This document shows, piece after piece, positions 11,197-21,965 of a stretch of DNA of 64,000 nt; the first letter of the stretch is position 1, and each line of letters starts with the position of its first letter. Source of the stretch: Thalassia testudinum (lineage: Eukaryota; Streptophyta; Magnoliopsida; Alismatales; Hydrocharitaceae); assembly GCA_037157565.1 (NCBI GenBank), contig JAZHRO010000036.1, positions 128,162,001-128,226,000 of the forward strand, given 5' to 3'. The translations under genes and the position numbers were made by a program. The notes under the pieces are model-generated. The model searched no databases, was not told the DNA's origin, and saw only the letters and a list, made by a program, of their open reading frames with translations.

Positions 11197-12621
11197 CTAT
11201 TTTCTGATATATTTTTGAACATGTCCATGGCTATTTCCACCGCCACCACCACCATCATCATCTTCATCATCATCATCTTCTTCATCTTCATCATCATCTT
11301 CTTCAGCTTCATCTTCATCTTCACTTCTGTAATAGGAGATTTCTTCATCATCTTCAGTTTCTTCTTCCTCTTCATCATCTTCATTTTCTTCTTCCTCTTC
11401 ATCATCATGAAGAATAGGTTCTTCCACCATTGGAGAGGAAACATGAGATGGGTCTTGAAAATACTTTTACAGTCTCTCACTGTATTCTTTGGGCACTTTT
11501 GGTTGAGTACGCTTTCTTTGCTTAGAATGTTGAGTGGAAGAAGCAAAACGAGAGGAATCAATAGAAAGTGAAAGATCATGAAACTTGCGTTCCATGTGAC
11601 GAAAAGCAAAGTTGAGATTTGAAAGATTTTGACCAATATAATTAAAGGTGTTAATCATATTAGAATCAGTTCTAGACACATAAGATAAATTGACCCAAGG
11701 CATTTCAGCTTTTGGATATGGATAAGTTATGGGAACAAATGCTAAGGATGAGTCAGGAGCCGGATGAGAAGAAGATTGAGCATTTGGATCAACTTGATCT
11801 TCTTCTTCATCATCACTGGATGATTCCTCTCTAGCAGGCTTTACTCCCATTTTCCAGAGTGTGGACCACTTGAAGTAGACCACTTTTCTAAGTGGAGTAA
11901 AGTTAGAGAGATCAATTCTACTCTTAATAAGTATGTGAGATACAAGAATATCAAGAGGTAAAGCTGAAGCATGGTAATGAGGTCTTAAGAAATGGATGAA
12001 TACCGTGTTCCAAGTAATAGGAAAACTTATAATAGAATAGATTAAGGGTAAAATATCTACAGGAATTTTATGGAATCCCATGTATTTGTCCCTTTGATTC
12101 CATGCTAAAATTCTGAATAGTACTCTAGGAAATAAGGTCATGTTTGGGGCAACCAAGGCTTTTCCCTGACAGTTAGAGAGCAAGAGTGTTTCATGACTTT
12201 GTGAAGAAGTGAATTTCTCCTTAAGAGTATTGAAAGCATGACCTTCATTAGGACATTGTGTTATGGTGGATAGAAATTTTCGTGTAGCAGTTATTTTTTG
12301 ACCAAAAATATTTGAAGTTAAGACAAGATGACCTCGATTGTCTTGTTCTTGGAGATTTGCAAACAATAGACAATTAATGTTAAGATAAACTCCAGGAACA
12401 TCCACAAAAAATAACTCATTAAAGAAATGCATGAGATGTTCAGATAGATGAGTAGTGAAGTTAAAAAGATGTAGTGAAAAGTCTTTCCACTCAACAAGCT
12501 TACAATGATGAAGCTTAAAGCCCTTATACTAATCAAACTTTGACTTGGCATCCTCATTGATGCAAAATTTGTGAAATGCATCTTGAGTTGCCTTTCCCTT
12601 ACTCTTAGATTTTGGTGCCAT
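11197..12621 (-). pseudogene. Extra ORF of element B (plant-transposon-protein-like domain with acidic tail)
   Basis: Not a standard copia domain. One frame runs from ATG at 12621 (MAPKSKSKGKATQDAF) to about 11197, roughly 474 codons, broken by TAG near 12531 and TAA at 11467-11469. The N-terminal two thirds have VDVPGVYLNINCLLFANLQE, ending in a PITWNTVFIHFLRPHYHAS region and an IDLSNFTP block. This resembles, to my eye, the conserved 'putative plant transposon protein' domain found with retroelements. A short SSDDEEEDQ patch and an amphipathic stretch (INTFNYIGQNLSNLNFAFRH) follow. The tail is almost only D and E, then six glycines. No signal peptide or clear membrane segment was seen, so I do not call it an envelope protein. 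Its function is unknown. Confidence 0.72.
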
Positions 12622-12963
12622 CTATAAACATACAATAAATAGAGCAGGAGAAATAATGAGAAAGAATATTTCCTTTCATGTGTGCATACAAAAACACACT
12701 TAAACCTGCATGTACCAGTTCTGGTAATTAGTACCGGTACTAGTTGGTTCTAGTTCCAACCAGAAAAACAAGTAAGTACCAGTACCTATTGTCAAAAGTA
12801 GGCTCTGCTACACCCAACAAGTACTGGTACCGATGATAGGTACCGGTACCATTTGGTACCCAACGAGAAAAACAATGCAGCAGCAAGAGTGATTTAGGGA
12901 AAGGGAAAATAAGGTATATAATGAACCAAGATACCAAGATCTACTAAGGGAATAAGAGAATAC
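12622..12963 (-). other. Possible leader intron of the extra ORF
   Basis: On the minus strand a donor-like CTCAAG|GTATTC lies at 12963. An acceptor-like, pyrimidine-rich GTTTATAG ends one base before the ATG at 12621. The 342-nt interval is AT-rich with several GTACCGGTAC-type motifs (12728-12860). The arrangement (TATA box, short leader, intron, ATG) is like a cellular gene or a spliced subgenomic RNA. Splicing is inferred from sequence only. Confidence 0.45.
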
Positions 12964-13080
12964 CTTGAGTAGAGATTTGGAGGAGATCCTTCTTTTTGGC
13001 TAGGGTTTGGAGAGGTTCTTGAAGAGAATGGGAACTAGGTTTGGAGAGAACAAAATGAGGCAAGTGTTTGCACTTGTCCT

Positions 13081-13090
13081 CTTTTATAGG
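13081..13090 (-). promoter_or_regulatory. TATA-like box upstream of the extra ORF
   Basis: CCTATAAAAG on the minus strand, about 460 bases before the ATG of the extra ORF and about 120 before the possible splice donor. The leader in between is CT-rich with AAACCCTAGCC, common in plant 5' leaders. It could be an internal promoter of element B. Confidence 0.45.
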
Positions 13091-13348
13091 GGGTGGGTCA
13101 TGTGCAAGTCACATGACCACTTAAGTTGTTGAAAAAATGTAAATGAACAACTTAGGTATTGAAGAATAATGTAAGCAATATCCTAAGTTAAGCAATCATA
13201 TTGCAAACAATACCTTGATATTTCTAAAAGTATGGAAATATTACAGTATACCCCTTTTTAACAAAAATGGGTAAATTGGAGTTAGGCCCTTAGAAAATTT
13301 TTATAATTACAAACAAGTTATAAAGCAGTCAATCTTTTAATTTTGAAT
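13091..13348 (-). other. Spacer between RNase H and extra-ORF promoter
   Basis: AT-rich sequence, with a G-rich minus-strand patch near 13250-13270. No gene seen. Confidence 0.4.
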
Positions 13349-14860
13349 TTATTTAATTATACAAAGCCCTAATTTTCTTCTTATAAAGCATAATCTCTCT
13401 GCTGAAAGAGGTTTTGTAAAAATGTCTACCAATTGGTTTTGTGTATTTATAAATTCTAACTGAATGGCACCATGAAGCACATTGTCTTTAAGAAAATGAT
13501 GTCGAACATCTATGTGTGTGGTACATGAATGATGTACCAGATTTTTAGATAAATTAATTGCGCTTGTACTATCACATAGAATTTTGGATTGCACAAAAAA
13601 TAATCCAAAATCGGACAAAGTTTGTCTCATCCAAATGACCTGAGAGCAAGCAAGTGAAGTAGCAATATACTCTGCTTTGGTCATAGAAAGTGAAACACAT
13701 GTTCGTTTTTTAGAGAACCATGAAACCAGAGATTTTCTAATAAAATGACAGGTGCCGCTAGTGCTCTTACGGTCTGTCTGACTCCTTGTATAATCTACAT
13801 CACTATAAGATAATAAATCTAAGGTCTGTGCTTTAAGATAAAAGAGACCAAGATCTCTTGTGCTATTTAGGTATTTAAATATTCTTTTTACTACATTTAA
13901 ATGAGATTCCTTGGGTTCAGACAGGAATCTAGCACATAAACATGTAGCAAAAAAAATATCAGGTCTAGAGGTTGTAACGTATAGTAGTGAACCTCTCATA
14001 CCTCGATATTTCTTTTCATCTACCTTCTTGCCGGATAAATCTTCACCAAGAGAAGTAGATGGAGCAATTGGAGTCTCTTTTCCATTTACTTTTTCAAAGT
14101 CAAACTTCTTGAGAATTTCAAGAACATATTTTATTTGACTAATGTAGATACCTATGTCTAATTATTGGATTTGGAGGCTTAAAAAGAATTTGAGTGCACC
14201 CATCATACTCATTTCAAACTCAGTCATCGTAGTCTCACAAAAATGCTGACACAGTGACTCCTTGGTTGATCCAAATATAATATCGTCGACGTATATTTAA
14301 ACCAACAGGATGTCATTTCCTTCTTCCTTTACGAAAAGAGTTGAATCAATAGCTCCAATTCTATATCCATGCTGTAGAAGGAAGGACCTAAGTTTATCAT
14401 ACCAAGCCCTAAGGGCTTGTTTAGGTCCATATAATGCCTTATTGAGCTTGAATACATGCTCTGGGTGTGCTGGGTCGTCGAACTCGGGAGGCTGATGAAC
14501 ATAAACTTCTTCCTTAATATAGCCATTAAGAAAAGCGCTCTTGACATCCATTTGAAATAACTTGAAGCCTTTTGCACTTGTAAAGGCAAGTAGCATCTGA
14601 ATGGACTCCAAGTGAGCAACAGGAGCAAATGTCTCATCAAAGTCAATTCCCTCCTGTTGGTTATAGGCTTGAGCACAAGTCTGGCCTTATTCCTGATTAC
14701 TGAACCAGATTCATCCAATTTATTTTGGAACACCCACTTGGTTCCAATAATGGAATTACCCTTAGGAGCGGGTACCAAGTCCCATACATTGTTCCTTGTA
14801 AATTGGAGTAGCTCCTCCTGCATAGTTATAACCCAAGACTCATCCTTTAATGCCTCATCA
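13349..14860 (-). pseudogene. Element B reverse transcriptase and RNase H
   Basis: Copia-type RT: NVWDLVPAPKGNSIIGTKWVF opens the domain near 14790. It is followed by FQMDVKSAFLNGYIKEEVYV, LNKALYGPKQALRAWYDKL and the catalytic YVDD near 14282-14290. RNase H (13349-13999) has MRGSLLYVTTSRPDIFFA, YSDVDY (family DADY), KSTSGTCHFI, TKAEYIA and the D of ILCDSTSAINLSKN, ending ADIFTKPL-like at VDIFTKPLSAERL. Breaks: a frameshift near 14670 after NKARLV, a TAA directly before YVDD (near 14297), and a stop near 14163. All catalytic acids remain recognisable. The enzyme would act in the particle, and this copy cannot be made intact. Confidence 0.93.
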
Positions 14861-16003
14861 ACTTTCTTGGGTTTAAGTTGAGAAACAAAGGCATTAAGGA
14901 CAAAATCAGCCCTAAAATGAGATCAGGTTTTTACACCTTGTTCGTTATCACCTATAATTTGATCTTGAAGGTGATCCTTGTGGTGTACCCATTCTTTTGG
15001 TAGATCATATACATTTTGTGTATCTTCCATTTTTGGTACATCGATGAAGGGGGTATCCTCATCATCAGACTCTAGTTGATTTGGTTTTGGTTCTCCTAAA
15101 GTTGTTTCATCAAATGAAACATGTAGGGATTCTTTTACAACAAAAGTCCTTTTATTAAAGACTCGATAAGCTTTGCTTGTTGTTGAATAACCAATAAATA
15201 TGCCTTCATCACCTTTAGCATCAAACTTATCAAGTCAATTTTGGGTGTTTAATAAATAACATCAACTTCCAAATACCCTAAAATATGAAATCCTAGGAGA
15301 CTTCTCATAATAAATCTCATATGGAGTTTTCTTAATAATAGGCCTTAAAAGGGTTCTATTAAGAACATAACATGCCGTATTAATGGCTTCAGCCCAGAAA
15401 TATTTTTGAAGCCTAGACTCCAAGAGCAAAGTTCGAGTGCATTCTTGTAGAGTGTGATTCTTGCACTCTACAACACCATTTTGAGATGGTGGCCGAGGAA
15501 ATGAAAATTCATGAGATATGTCAGAATTGACACAAAAACTTGAAAAATTTTCACTTTCAAATTAACCCCCATGATCAGTCCTGAGTCTAAGAATTGAAGA
15601 TGATTTTTCCTTTTGAAGTCTTCGAGCAAGACTTAGGAAGGAGTCAAATGAGTCATCTTTATGTTTCAGGAAGATGACCCAAGTGAACCTTGAGAAGTCA
15701 TCAAAAATAACTAGGTAAAATTTTGATCCATTTAGGCTCTCAAAATTGTGTTGGCGCAAATAGATCAAGGTGTAACAACTCTAAAGGATGTGTAGTTGAA
15801 ACTAAGTCTTTTAGTTTAAAACAAGCCTTGTGCAATTTTCTGAGTTCACGTGATTTGCACAATGCATCTATTTTATAAGTTAGTTTGGGTAGGCCCCTTA
15901 ATAACTCATTTTCAGCTAGCTTATTTAAATGTTTGTGATTTTTGTGACCTAGCCTACAGTGCCATAAATCCACCTCAACATGAGTTGTAACCAGACATTT
16001 CAC
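14861..16003 (-). pseudogene. Element B integrase with GAG-preintegrase domain
   Basis: The preintegrase part (15740-16003) reads LWHCRLGHKNHKHLNKLAEN, with the HHCC zinc-binding pattern partly lost, then LELLHLDLFAPTQ. The core (15562-15768) has FYLVIFDDFSRFTWVIFLK and LRTDHGG (second catalytic D). The stretch to the left gives SQNGVVE with the catalytic E (near 15475), then CYVLNR and GIFIGYSTTSKAYRVFN near 15190. A stop follows DHGG, and others occur near 15240 and 14920. The enzyme would insert element cDNA into the chromosome. Its position upstream of RT defines the copia order. Confidence 0.9.
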
Positions 16004-16400
16004 AAATTTCTCTTGTGAAAAATGAAGAGCATAGATATTTTCATATCTAAAACCTTCAGTTAAAATTATATTAGTTCCTTCTTTTAGTATTTTTAATCCA
16101 ACTTTTGTAAATAATACATCACAACCATTATCACATATTGGACTAACACTAAGCAGGTTTTATTTTAAATTCTCTACTAAAAGTACATTTCATACTTGCT
16201 TAGATGAATTACCTATTGTACCTTCACCAATAATGCGACAATGTTTGTTGTCGCCCAACTTGATGTGTCCTCTATCTTGAATTCTCGCCCATTTGATAAA
16301 GAGGTCGAAGTATCCCGTCATGTGCTTGGAACACCCATTGTCTAGGATCCACTTGTCTTTCTTGACCTGTAAAATAATTTAAAAAATCTAATTTATGTAC
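16004..16400 (-). pseudogene. Element B protease domain
   Basis: Copia-type aspartic protease. The minus strand near 16319-16368 reads KDKWILDNGCSKHMTGY. The family motif is W(Y/I)LDSGCSRHMTG, so the active site is DNG here instead of DSG. Later blocks GHIKLGDNKHCRIIGEGTIG and LLSVSPICDNGCDVLF are visible through several stops. It would release Gag, integrase and RT from the polyprotein, and the S-to-N change alone may reduce activity. Confidence 0.85.
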
Positions 16401-17906
16401 CCATTTTCTTTTGGGTCCTTGGTGGTTAGCTCCCTCCAAATCCTTAATTTATAGATCACTTTTGTGTTGGATCTATATAATTCTTGGGATTCTTGAACTT
16501 TTGGTAAATCCATGCATGCCTAGGTGCATGTGATTTATTTTGTGTTCTTTTTACCATGAAATTTTAGTTTTAATGCATTACAAAATTCAGTATTTAATCT
16601 AGTAGTTGTTTTAAGATTGTTTAAAGTTTGTTCAAAATGTTCATAAATATACTCTAATTCTACTATCTTTGCATGCAATTGTGAATTAGTGTCTTTTGCT
16701 ATATCTAACTCTATTTCTAAACAAGATTTTTCTATTTCCAAAGTCTTATAGTTATTATGTAAAACTTTATTTTCTTTTTTAATTAACCTAGCTTTGTAAT
16801 ACAAGTCTTCATATGCTTGTAATAATTCATTAAAAGTCACTTTAGAATCTACCTCATTTTCCGAGCTGTCATTGTTTGCCATCAAACACAGATGATCAAC
16901 TTCATTTTCCTGGGATTCTTCAGAGGATGATTCTGTGTTAGAATCGCTGTCATCCTAAGTAGCTTTGTACGCTTTTCTTGAGATCTTCTTCTTATGATCA
17001 ACTTCTTTGTCTTTCTTCTTTGTCTTTCTTTTTCTTCTTGATCATTGGATAATCTTTTCATACATGTTCCATTTTCTTACATTCAAAACAAACTATGTCA
17101 TTTGAAATTTTATTTACTCTTTTACCTTGCTTTCGGATGAATCATCGAAATCTTCTTGTTAGAAGAATAAGCTCTTCTCCTTCGTCAGAGTCGGAGTCTT
17201 CGAGATCTGAGTCTTCTTTTAGAGCTTTGAAAGCAAGCTCTTTCTTCTTGCTTACTAATTTCTCCTTGTTTTTCTTCATATTCTCTAGTTGAACCTCACA
17301 GGCCATGAGGCTTCCAATCAGATTATCAAGAGAAAGGACTGAAAGGTCCTTTGCCTCTTGAATCATCGTTGACTTCGAAGACCAGTTGCTTGTAAGAGAT
17401 CTTAAGATCTTTCTTACAAGTTATTCTTCAGTGAACTTCACTCTTAAATTCTTCATGGGGTTGACTGTATCCCCAAACCTCGTGTACATCGCCTTGATGG
17501 TTTCACCTTTCTCTATCTTGAAACACTCATAGCTTTCTGTTAGAATAGATATGCGTGTTTCTTTTACCTTGTTAGTACCTTTGTAGGTGCCTTGCAGCAT
17601 GTTCCATATCTTGTATGCAAATTCGCAAGCCGAGATACGGTTGAACTCCTCCTTTGATAATGCATAATACAGTGTCTTCATCGCCTTTGCGTTGCTCACG
17701 ATCTTTTTCTTCTAATCCGCCATCCATGCTACTCCTTCTTGCGGCTCTGGATTAGTGTATCTCTCTTGAATGAGGGTCCACGACTCCTCATCCATCGCCT
17801 TAAGGAAGACTTGCATCCTCCTCTTCTAGTACCCATAGTCCATCCCATCGAAATAGGGAGGACGTGTGGATGACTGGCCTTTGGTGCGCTTGGTTGATGA
17901 TGCCAT
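16401..17906 (-). pseudogene. Element B gag
   Basis: Nucleocapsid protein of the copia particle. I choose the ATG at 17906 (MASSTKRTKGQS), 32 bases inside the primer site, since the next blocks are in its frame: RPPYFDGMDYGY and FLKAMDEESWTLIQERY. Then 17421-17699 has TLYYALSKEEFNRISACEFA and IWNMLQGTYKGTNKVKETR, the standard copia gag (UBN2-type) helices, and 17142-17366 continues with LSLDNLIGSLMACEVQL. A zinc knuckle near 17050-17085 is degraded (CFECKKMEHV, then a stop, and Y in place of the last C). A coiled-coil-like segment occupies 16535-16885. Stops near 17827, 17712 and 17421 make it non-functional. Confidence 0.9.
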
Positions 17907-17937
17907 TGCGAGTGAGACTTTCTACTTCTCGCAACCT

Positions 17938-17949
17938 GCTCTAATACCA
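17938..17949 (-). promoter_or_regulatory. Primer-binding site of element B (initiator tRNA-Met type)
   Basis: The minus strand reads TGGTATTAGAGC; the usual plant copia site is TGGTATCAGAGC. It is two bases from the 5' LTR edge. Confidence 0.92.
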
Positions 17950-18500
17950 CTTGTAGGATCTAAAAGGTACAAGCACACTAGAAGGGGGGATGAATAGTGT
18001 GGTAAACAAAAATTATACAAATAAAGCAAACCACAAAAATATAACATTAGATGTATAGTGGTTCCCCTAATTTGGGTATTCCACTACCTAAGTCTCCCAA
18101 CTTAGGATTTTTAACCCGATTCCCTCAAGCCAGAGGGAATCAATTTACTATAAACGGAGGTAATTAACGGGTCTCCTCAACCCAATTACAAGATTAGATA
18201 AGAACAAAAAGATACATGTGTAACCAGGAAATAATTTAGCTTACAACTAAGTTCCTAAGTCTCCAACAAGAATTAGCTTAATAGAAAATTGATCAATCTA
18301 AGGAAAAACACTTAAAGCGAAAAAGAGTGATTTTACAAGGAAGAACGAATTCCCCAGAAAAGACTTGTTGCAAATTGTATCACCTTGAAGAAAAAATGCA
18401 ACAAATCAACAACCCTTGCAGCTTGAATTTTGAAATATGGTAATTTGAGCAAGGAGAATTTTTATGCTTGTGTTGTGTGCAAATGATACACACAAGGTGT

Positions 18501-18510
18501 TTATATAAGC
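18501..18510 (-). promoter_or_regulatory. TATA box of element B LTR
   Basis: The minus strand reads GCTTATATAA, followed by ACACC. It is the best core-promoter candidate in the LTR, about 550 bases from the primer-site edge, and would drive leftward transcription. Confidence 0.55.
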
Positions 18511-18835
18511 CACTAAACACCTTCCCTACGATTACTAGTCATTAGTAGCAAAAAGGGAAGATCAGAGATAGGATTAATTGCAAAATAGCTGTTCAGATTA
18601 GGCACAACAGTTAGTTGGTATCAGTATTAAAGTTGTGGTATCGGTATTGATTGCTCATAGTTAACCAACAACCAGCCCAACAAAGCCTGGGTATCGGTAC
18701 TCAACATGGGTATCGGTACTCAATGCTTATAGTTGAGTACCAACTAAGTTACTAGGTACCAGTATTCATGATAAGTATCAGTACTTGTGACTCACAGATT
18801 TGGGTCAAGTTACAAACTGTGACCTACATGTACCG

Positions 18836-18964
18836 GTACTTATAAGGTCCAGGCACTACCCATGTCTTCAAACTGTGAGCACCTGGTATCGGTACTCATC
18901 ATGAGTACCGGTACCAGGTGCTCACAGTTTGAAGACATGGGTAGTGCCTGGACCTTATAAGTAC
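18836..18964. repeat. 129-bp near-perfect palindrome in element B 5' LTR
   Basis: Two 64-base arms around a single central C at 18900, with one mismatch between the arms (T at 18889). The arms run from GTACTTATAAGGTCC to GGACCTTATAAGTAC. Only one strand's half is present in the other LTR, so this copy gained an inverted duplication or the other lost it. Confidence 0.93.
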
Positions 18965-19429
18965 TGATGATGAGTACCGGTACTTGTTATTCACAATTTG
19001 GGACTATGACCCAAACCTGTGCCTAGCAGGTACCGATACTGGTGAACAGTATCGGTACTTGCAACAAGTACCTTGAATAAAATTTTGTTCATCAAATTAA
19101 GTGATATATGAACACAAATATACGATTAATGTGATAAAGAAATGATTTTTACTTTTTCAAACGAATGATTGAACATAAGTATGTACCTAATTATCTCTAT
19201 TTTGATTTTAACTCCTAAATCATTTTTTCTTGTTAGGAGACATACAAGAATCTATATTACAACATCTAAAATCAATATAAAACAATCTTCAGTCTTCTTG
19301 CCATCCACACTTTTTTCATACTTCCTAAATCATGTGATTTCCTGTAATTGGCACTTCATAAACTCATTAGTTTTAAAATAGTTTTGTTAACACCAAAACA
19401 TAAAAGAGAAGTGGAACTAGGTTCCAATA

Positions 19430-20480
19430 AAAACAACTAGCTCCCTTGTGCCATATTAGAGATAATTAAGTCTATCTCACTATTGATAGCATCTTTCCAA
19501 TGCTTGGCATTAGGAGAGGTCATAGCATCATGATAGGTAGGGGTATTGCCCTCCAATGCTTGGCATTAGGAGAGGTCATAGCATCATGATAGGTAGGGGG
19601 ATTGCCCTCGATTTGGTAAGCAACAAAATTACTTCTTAAATCCTTAGCAATTCTTGGCTGTTTACTTCTCCTAGGTTCAAAATCATCTACTTCATTGGAT
19701 TCAGAATGGGAAGAGCTAGCCCCCACATTAGATATCGTTTCTAGTTGTTTAGGAATGGGACCAAATGTGGTGGCTGAATTCACATTTTGAGGTAATTCAA
19801 TCTTCATAGCAAAGACATCCTAAAAAAATATAGCATTATGAAATTCTACAATAATGTTGATATCTATACTTGAAATATTTGATTTTACAACTAAAAACCT
19901 ATAGGCATAGCTATTATCAAGATAACTCAGAAAGGCTGCATCAACAGATTTAGGACCAAGTTTCTTTCTCTTGTGTTTTGGGATTATTGCCTAGCAAGGC
20001 TGCCCCATGTTTTCAAATACTTTAGACTTTGTTTTCTATTTTTCTAAATCTCAAATGGACTTCTTTCCTTGTGCTTATGCGAAACTCTACTTAGAATATG
20101 GCATGCTGTATTCAGAGCTTCCCCCCACATGAGCTTTGCAAAAGGGTGTTGACCATATTAGTTAGGGTCCTTTTTTTTCGCTCTACTACCCTAATTAGAT
20201 TGTGTGGAATATGGGGCAGTCACCTCATGAACTATACTAAAAGCTTGGAATTTCTCATAAATAGATTAGACATATATTCCCCTCTTTTATCTAACCTTAG
20301 TCCTTTACGAGTTTTTCTAGTTTGTGTTTCTACTTCTTTCTTAATGATAAGGAATTTATTTAATGCCTCATCCTTAAAGAAGGTATCGTCCCCGCATAAT
20401 ACCAATGAGACGGGGTCTATTAGGCTCCTCCTAGGATACGATAATCCACCTCCAAGATTTGATGCACTCTAATCTTGGAC
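19430..20480 (-). pseudogene. Older Ty1/copia fragment: integrase end to start of RT
   Basis: Element B sits against this fragment. Decayed minus-strand reading from about 20480 leftwards: YEVTAPYST, NRTLTNMVNTLL-like, WGEALNTACHILSRV, SPFEI, LKYLKTWGSLA, and VLNLLMQPF near 19950. After these come the open 95-codon piece 19520-19807 (MKIELPQNVN, PRRSKQPRIAKDL, YHDAMTSPNAKHW). These are the copia integrase C terminus and the linker into RT. Many frameshifts are present, and a 56-bp tandem duplication breaks it again. The plus-strand frame at 20098-20472 is its antisense shadow. Confidence 0.82.
19498..19609. repeat. 56-bp tandem duplication
   Basis: Units 19498-19553 and 19554-19609 both run from CCAATGCTTGGCATTAGG to ATTGCCCT and are nearly identical. 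56 is not a multiple of three, so it shifts the copia frame. The close match suggests a recent event in an old fragment. Confidence 0.9.
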
Positions 20481-21744
20481 GTCCTTGAAAATCACTTTAA
20501 AAGAATGCAACCAAGACAGTTTTAACAACCAAAATGGATGATTGATTGATCAAAATGGGAAATTGATCAATCAAATGTTGTAAGGATTTTGTTGCACCTC
20601 ACACAAATTGATCGATCAACTTGAGTTTTAGTCGATGAATCTACATATCGTGCACTTAAAGAGAGAGTGACGAGAAGAGGAGGAAAGTGGGATGGATTTT
20701 GCATAAGTTTCAAGTTCCAAATTAATTCTTTACTGAGCCCAAGTTGAAGCTAGGCTGGGGCGAGGAGGGGAGTGCATGCAAGTTCTTCCCTTCGGAATCA
20801 GATAGAAGATTCCTATCTGAAAAAGGCTGACAATCCATCCTTTCCTCGTGAATTTGATTGAAAATGGGTCATAAATGGATATTCGAAATTCGTTTCTGAA
20901 GAAATTTCCATTATTAGGATTTTCTGATTTCTTGTTAGAAGATTCGATTGGATTAGTATCTCCAATCCTACCTCTTGCTCTTTGCTACATGAGTCATGGG
21001 AGGCAAAAGCTTTTTCTACCCACCAAGAGGTTTGCTCACTTCGAATGTGACACTAAAACCTCCACCAAATCTCTTTAATTTCAATATAAATTCTCATGTC
21101 ACCACCCACCAATTGCATCCCAATTGATCCAATAAGCCTTTAAAACTAAACAAGAAATTGGAACAAAAAGGGATATATAGGAGCTCAATAGAAGAGGTTC
21201 CTTCCCTCTTTAGTGGCACATGTAGAGAGCTTAAGGCTAGTCTTTGCTTAAGAGCTCTAGGACTTTAGGAACAAGTAGAAAGCTGAGAGATCTAGGAGCA
21301 TATATAGATGTGGATGATGCATGTGATTCACCCTTTTAGGTAGCCATTGTTGATAGTTGTTGTTGCCTCCCTATAGCTACTTATAAGTTTCGCTTATTTG
21401 GCTATGTCTTCCTCTATTTGCATAGCCCAACTTGTTTTGGTCAGAACTTTGTCATCAGGTATCTGATTGACTTTATTTTTTATTGCATGTTCTCTTTCCA
21501 AATAGAATGGTTTTAGCAAATATTTGCATATTTTAATTGTTGGATTTCAAAAGAAACTTTTAAAACTTCAATTTAGCAGAAGGCAAGTGTTTAGGTAAAC
21601 TTCAATTAAGCTTAGTCATTTCTTCTTTTGTATTTTATCATTCTTAAGTGCTTTTCTACTTCCATTATTCTTTTTGTCCTTAATTGTTACTCTTCTACTA
21701 TTGATGTGGAAACACTTAATTACCCTTCTAATATGTAGTTGACA
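20481..21744. other. Unassigned sequence
   Basis: No coding region or known repeat recognised. The 67-codon plus-strand frame at 20875-21078 has no motif I know. Confidence 0.4.
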
Positions 21745-21965
21745 TTAAATGGAATATCTTTTCTAGATTTGGAGGACCTTGAGTGATCATCAATGATGAT
21801 GGTTCCCATTTTACAAAATTGACAACTTTCTGCCTTCTTGAAGAAATATGGGTGGGCTATCACAATGCCACACTCCAGTACTTTTAGAGTGGACTAGACA
21901 AAGTGTCCAATAGGGAAGTCAAGAACATTTGTGTCATGACCATCACTCTATTAGGGCCATAAACA
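21745..21965 (+). pseudogene. Gypsy integrase core fragment, plus strand
   Basis: The plus-strand reading gives NIFSRFGGP, a stop, VIINDDGSHFTKL and, after further decay, VSNREVKNI. This is the integrase core around the second catalytic D and the catalytic-E helix, and it closely resembles FSRFG...IISDGGTHF and SNREIKNIL in element D. It comes from an Athila-like element on the opposite strand. Two in-frame stops and a missing H-P-Q-T segment show it is old. No LTR for it was found nearby. Confidence 0.75.

Larger units (their letters stand above)
10310..19429 (-). mobile_element. Element B: Ty1/copia retrotransposon, SIRE-like, minus strand
   Basis: From right to left: 5' LTR (17952-19429), an initiator-tRNA-Met-type primer site, gag, protease, integrase, RT and RNase H, an extra ORF (11197-12621), polypurine tract, and a 3' LTR cut by element A at 10310. 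Integrase upstream of RT identifies Ty1/copia. The large size, the primer site and an extra ORF between RNase H and the 3' LTR suggest the SIRE/Maximus group. The right edge is followed by AAAAC, and the matching left duplication is outside the window. Every domain has stops or frameshifts. Confidence 0.92.
17952..19429 (-). repeat. 5' LTR of element B
   Basis: A 1478-bp LTR. In plus orientation it starts TGTAGGATC at 17952 and ends CCAATA at 19429 (CA mutated to TA; the other LTR keeps CCAACA). Its last 580 bases match 10310-10823. It contains an array of GTACCGGTAC-like motifs at 18615-19070 and a large palindrome at 18836-18964. Confidence 0.92.

Noticed and set aside
11215..11571. Plus-strand frame rich in I and F
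   Set aside because: Exact antisense of the acidic D/E tail of the extra ORF of element B.
18836..18964. CRISPR-like or terminator-like repeat
   Set aside because: A single palindrome with no spaced repeats, in a plant retrotransposon LTR.
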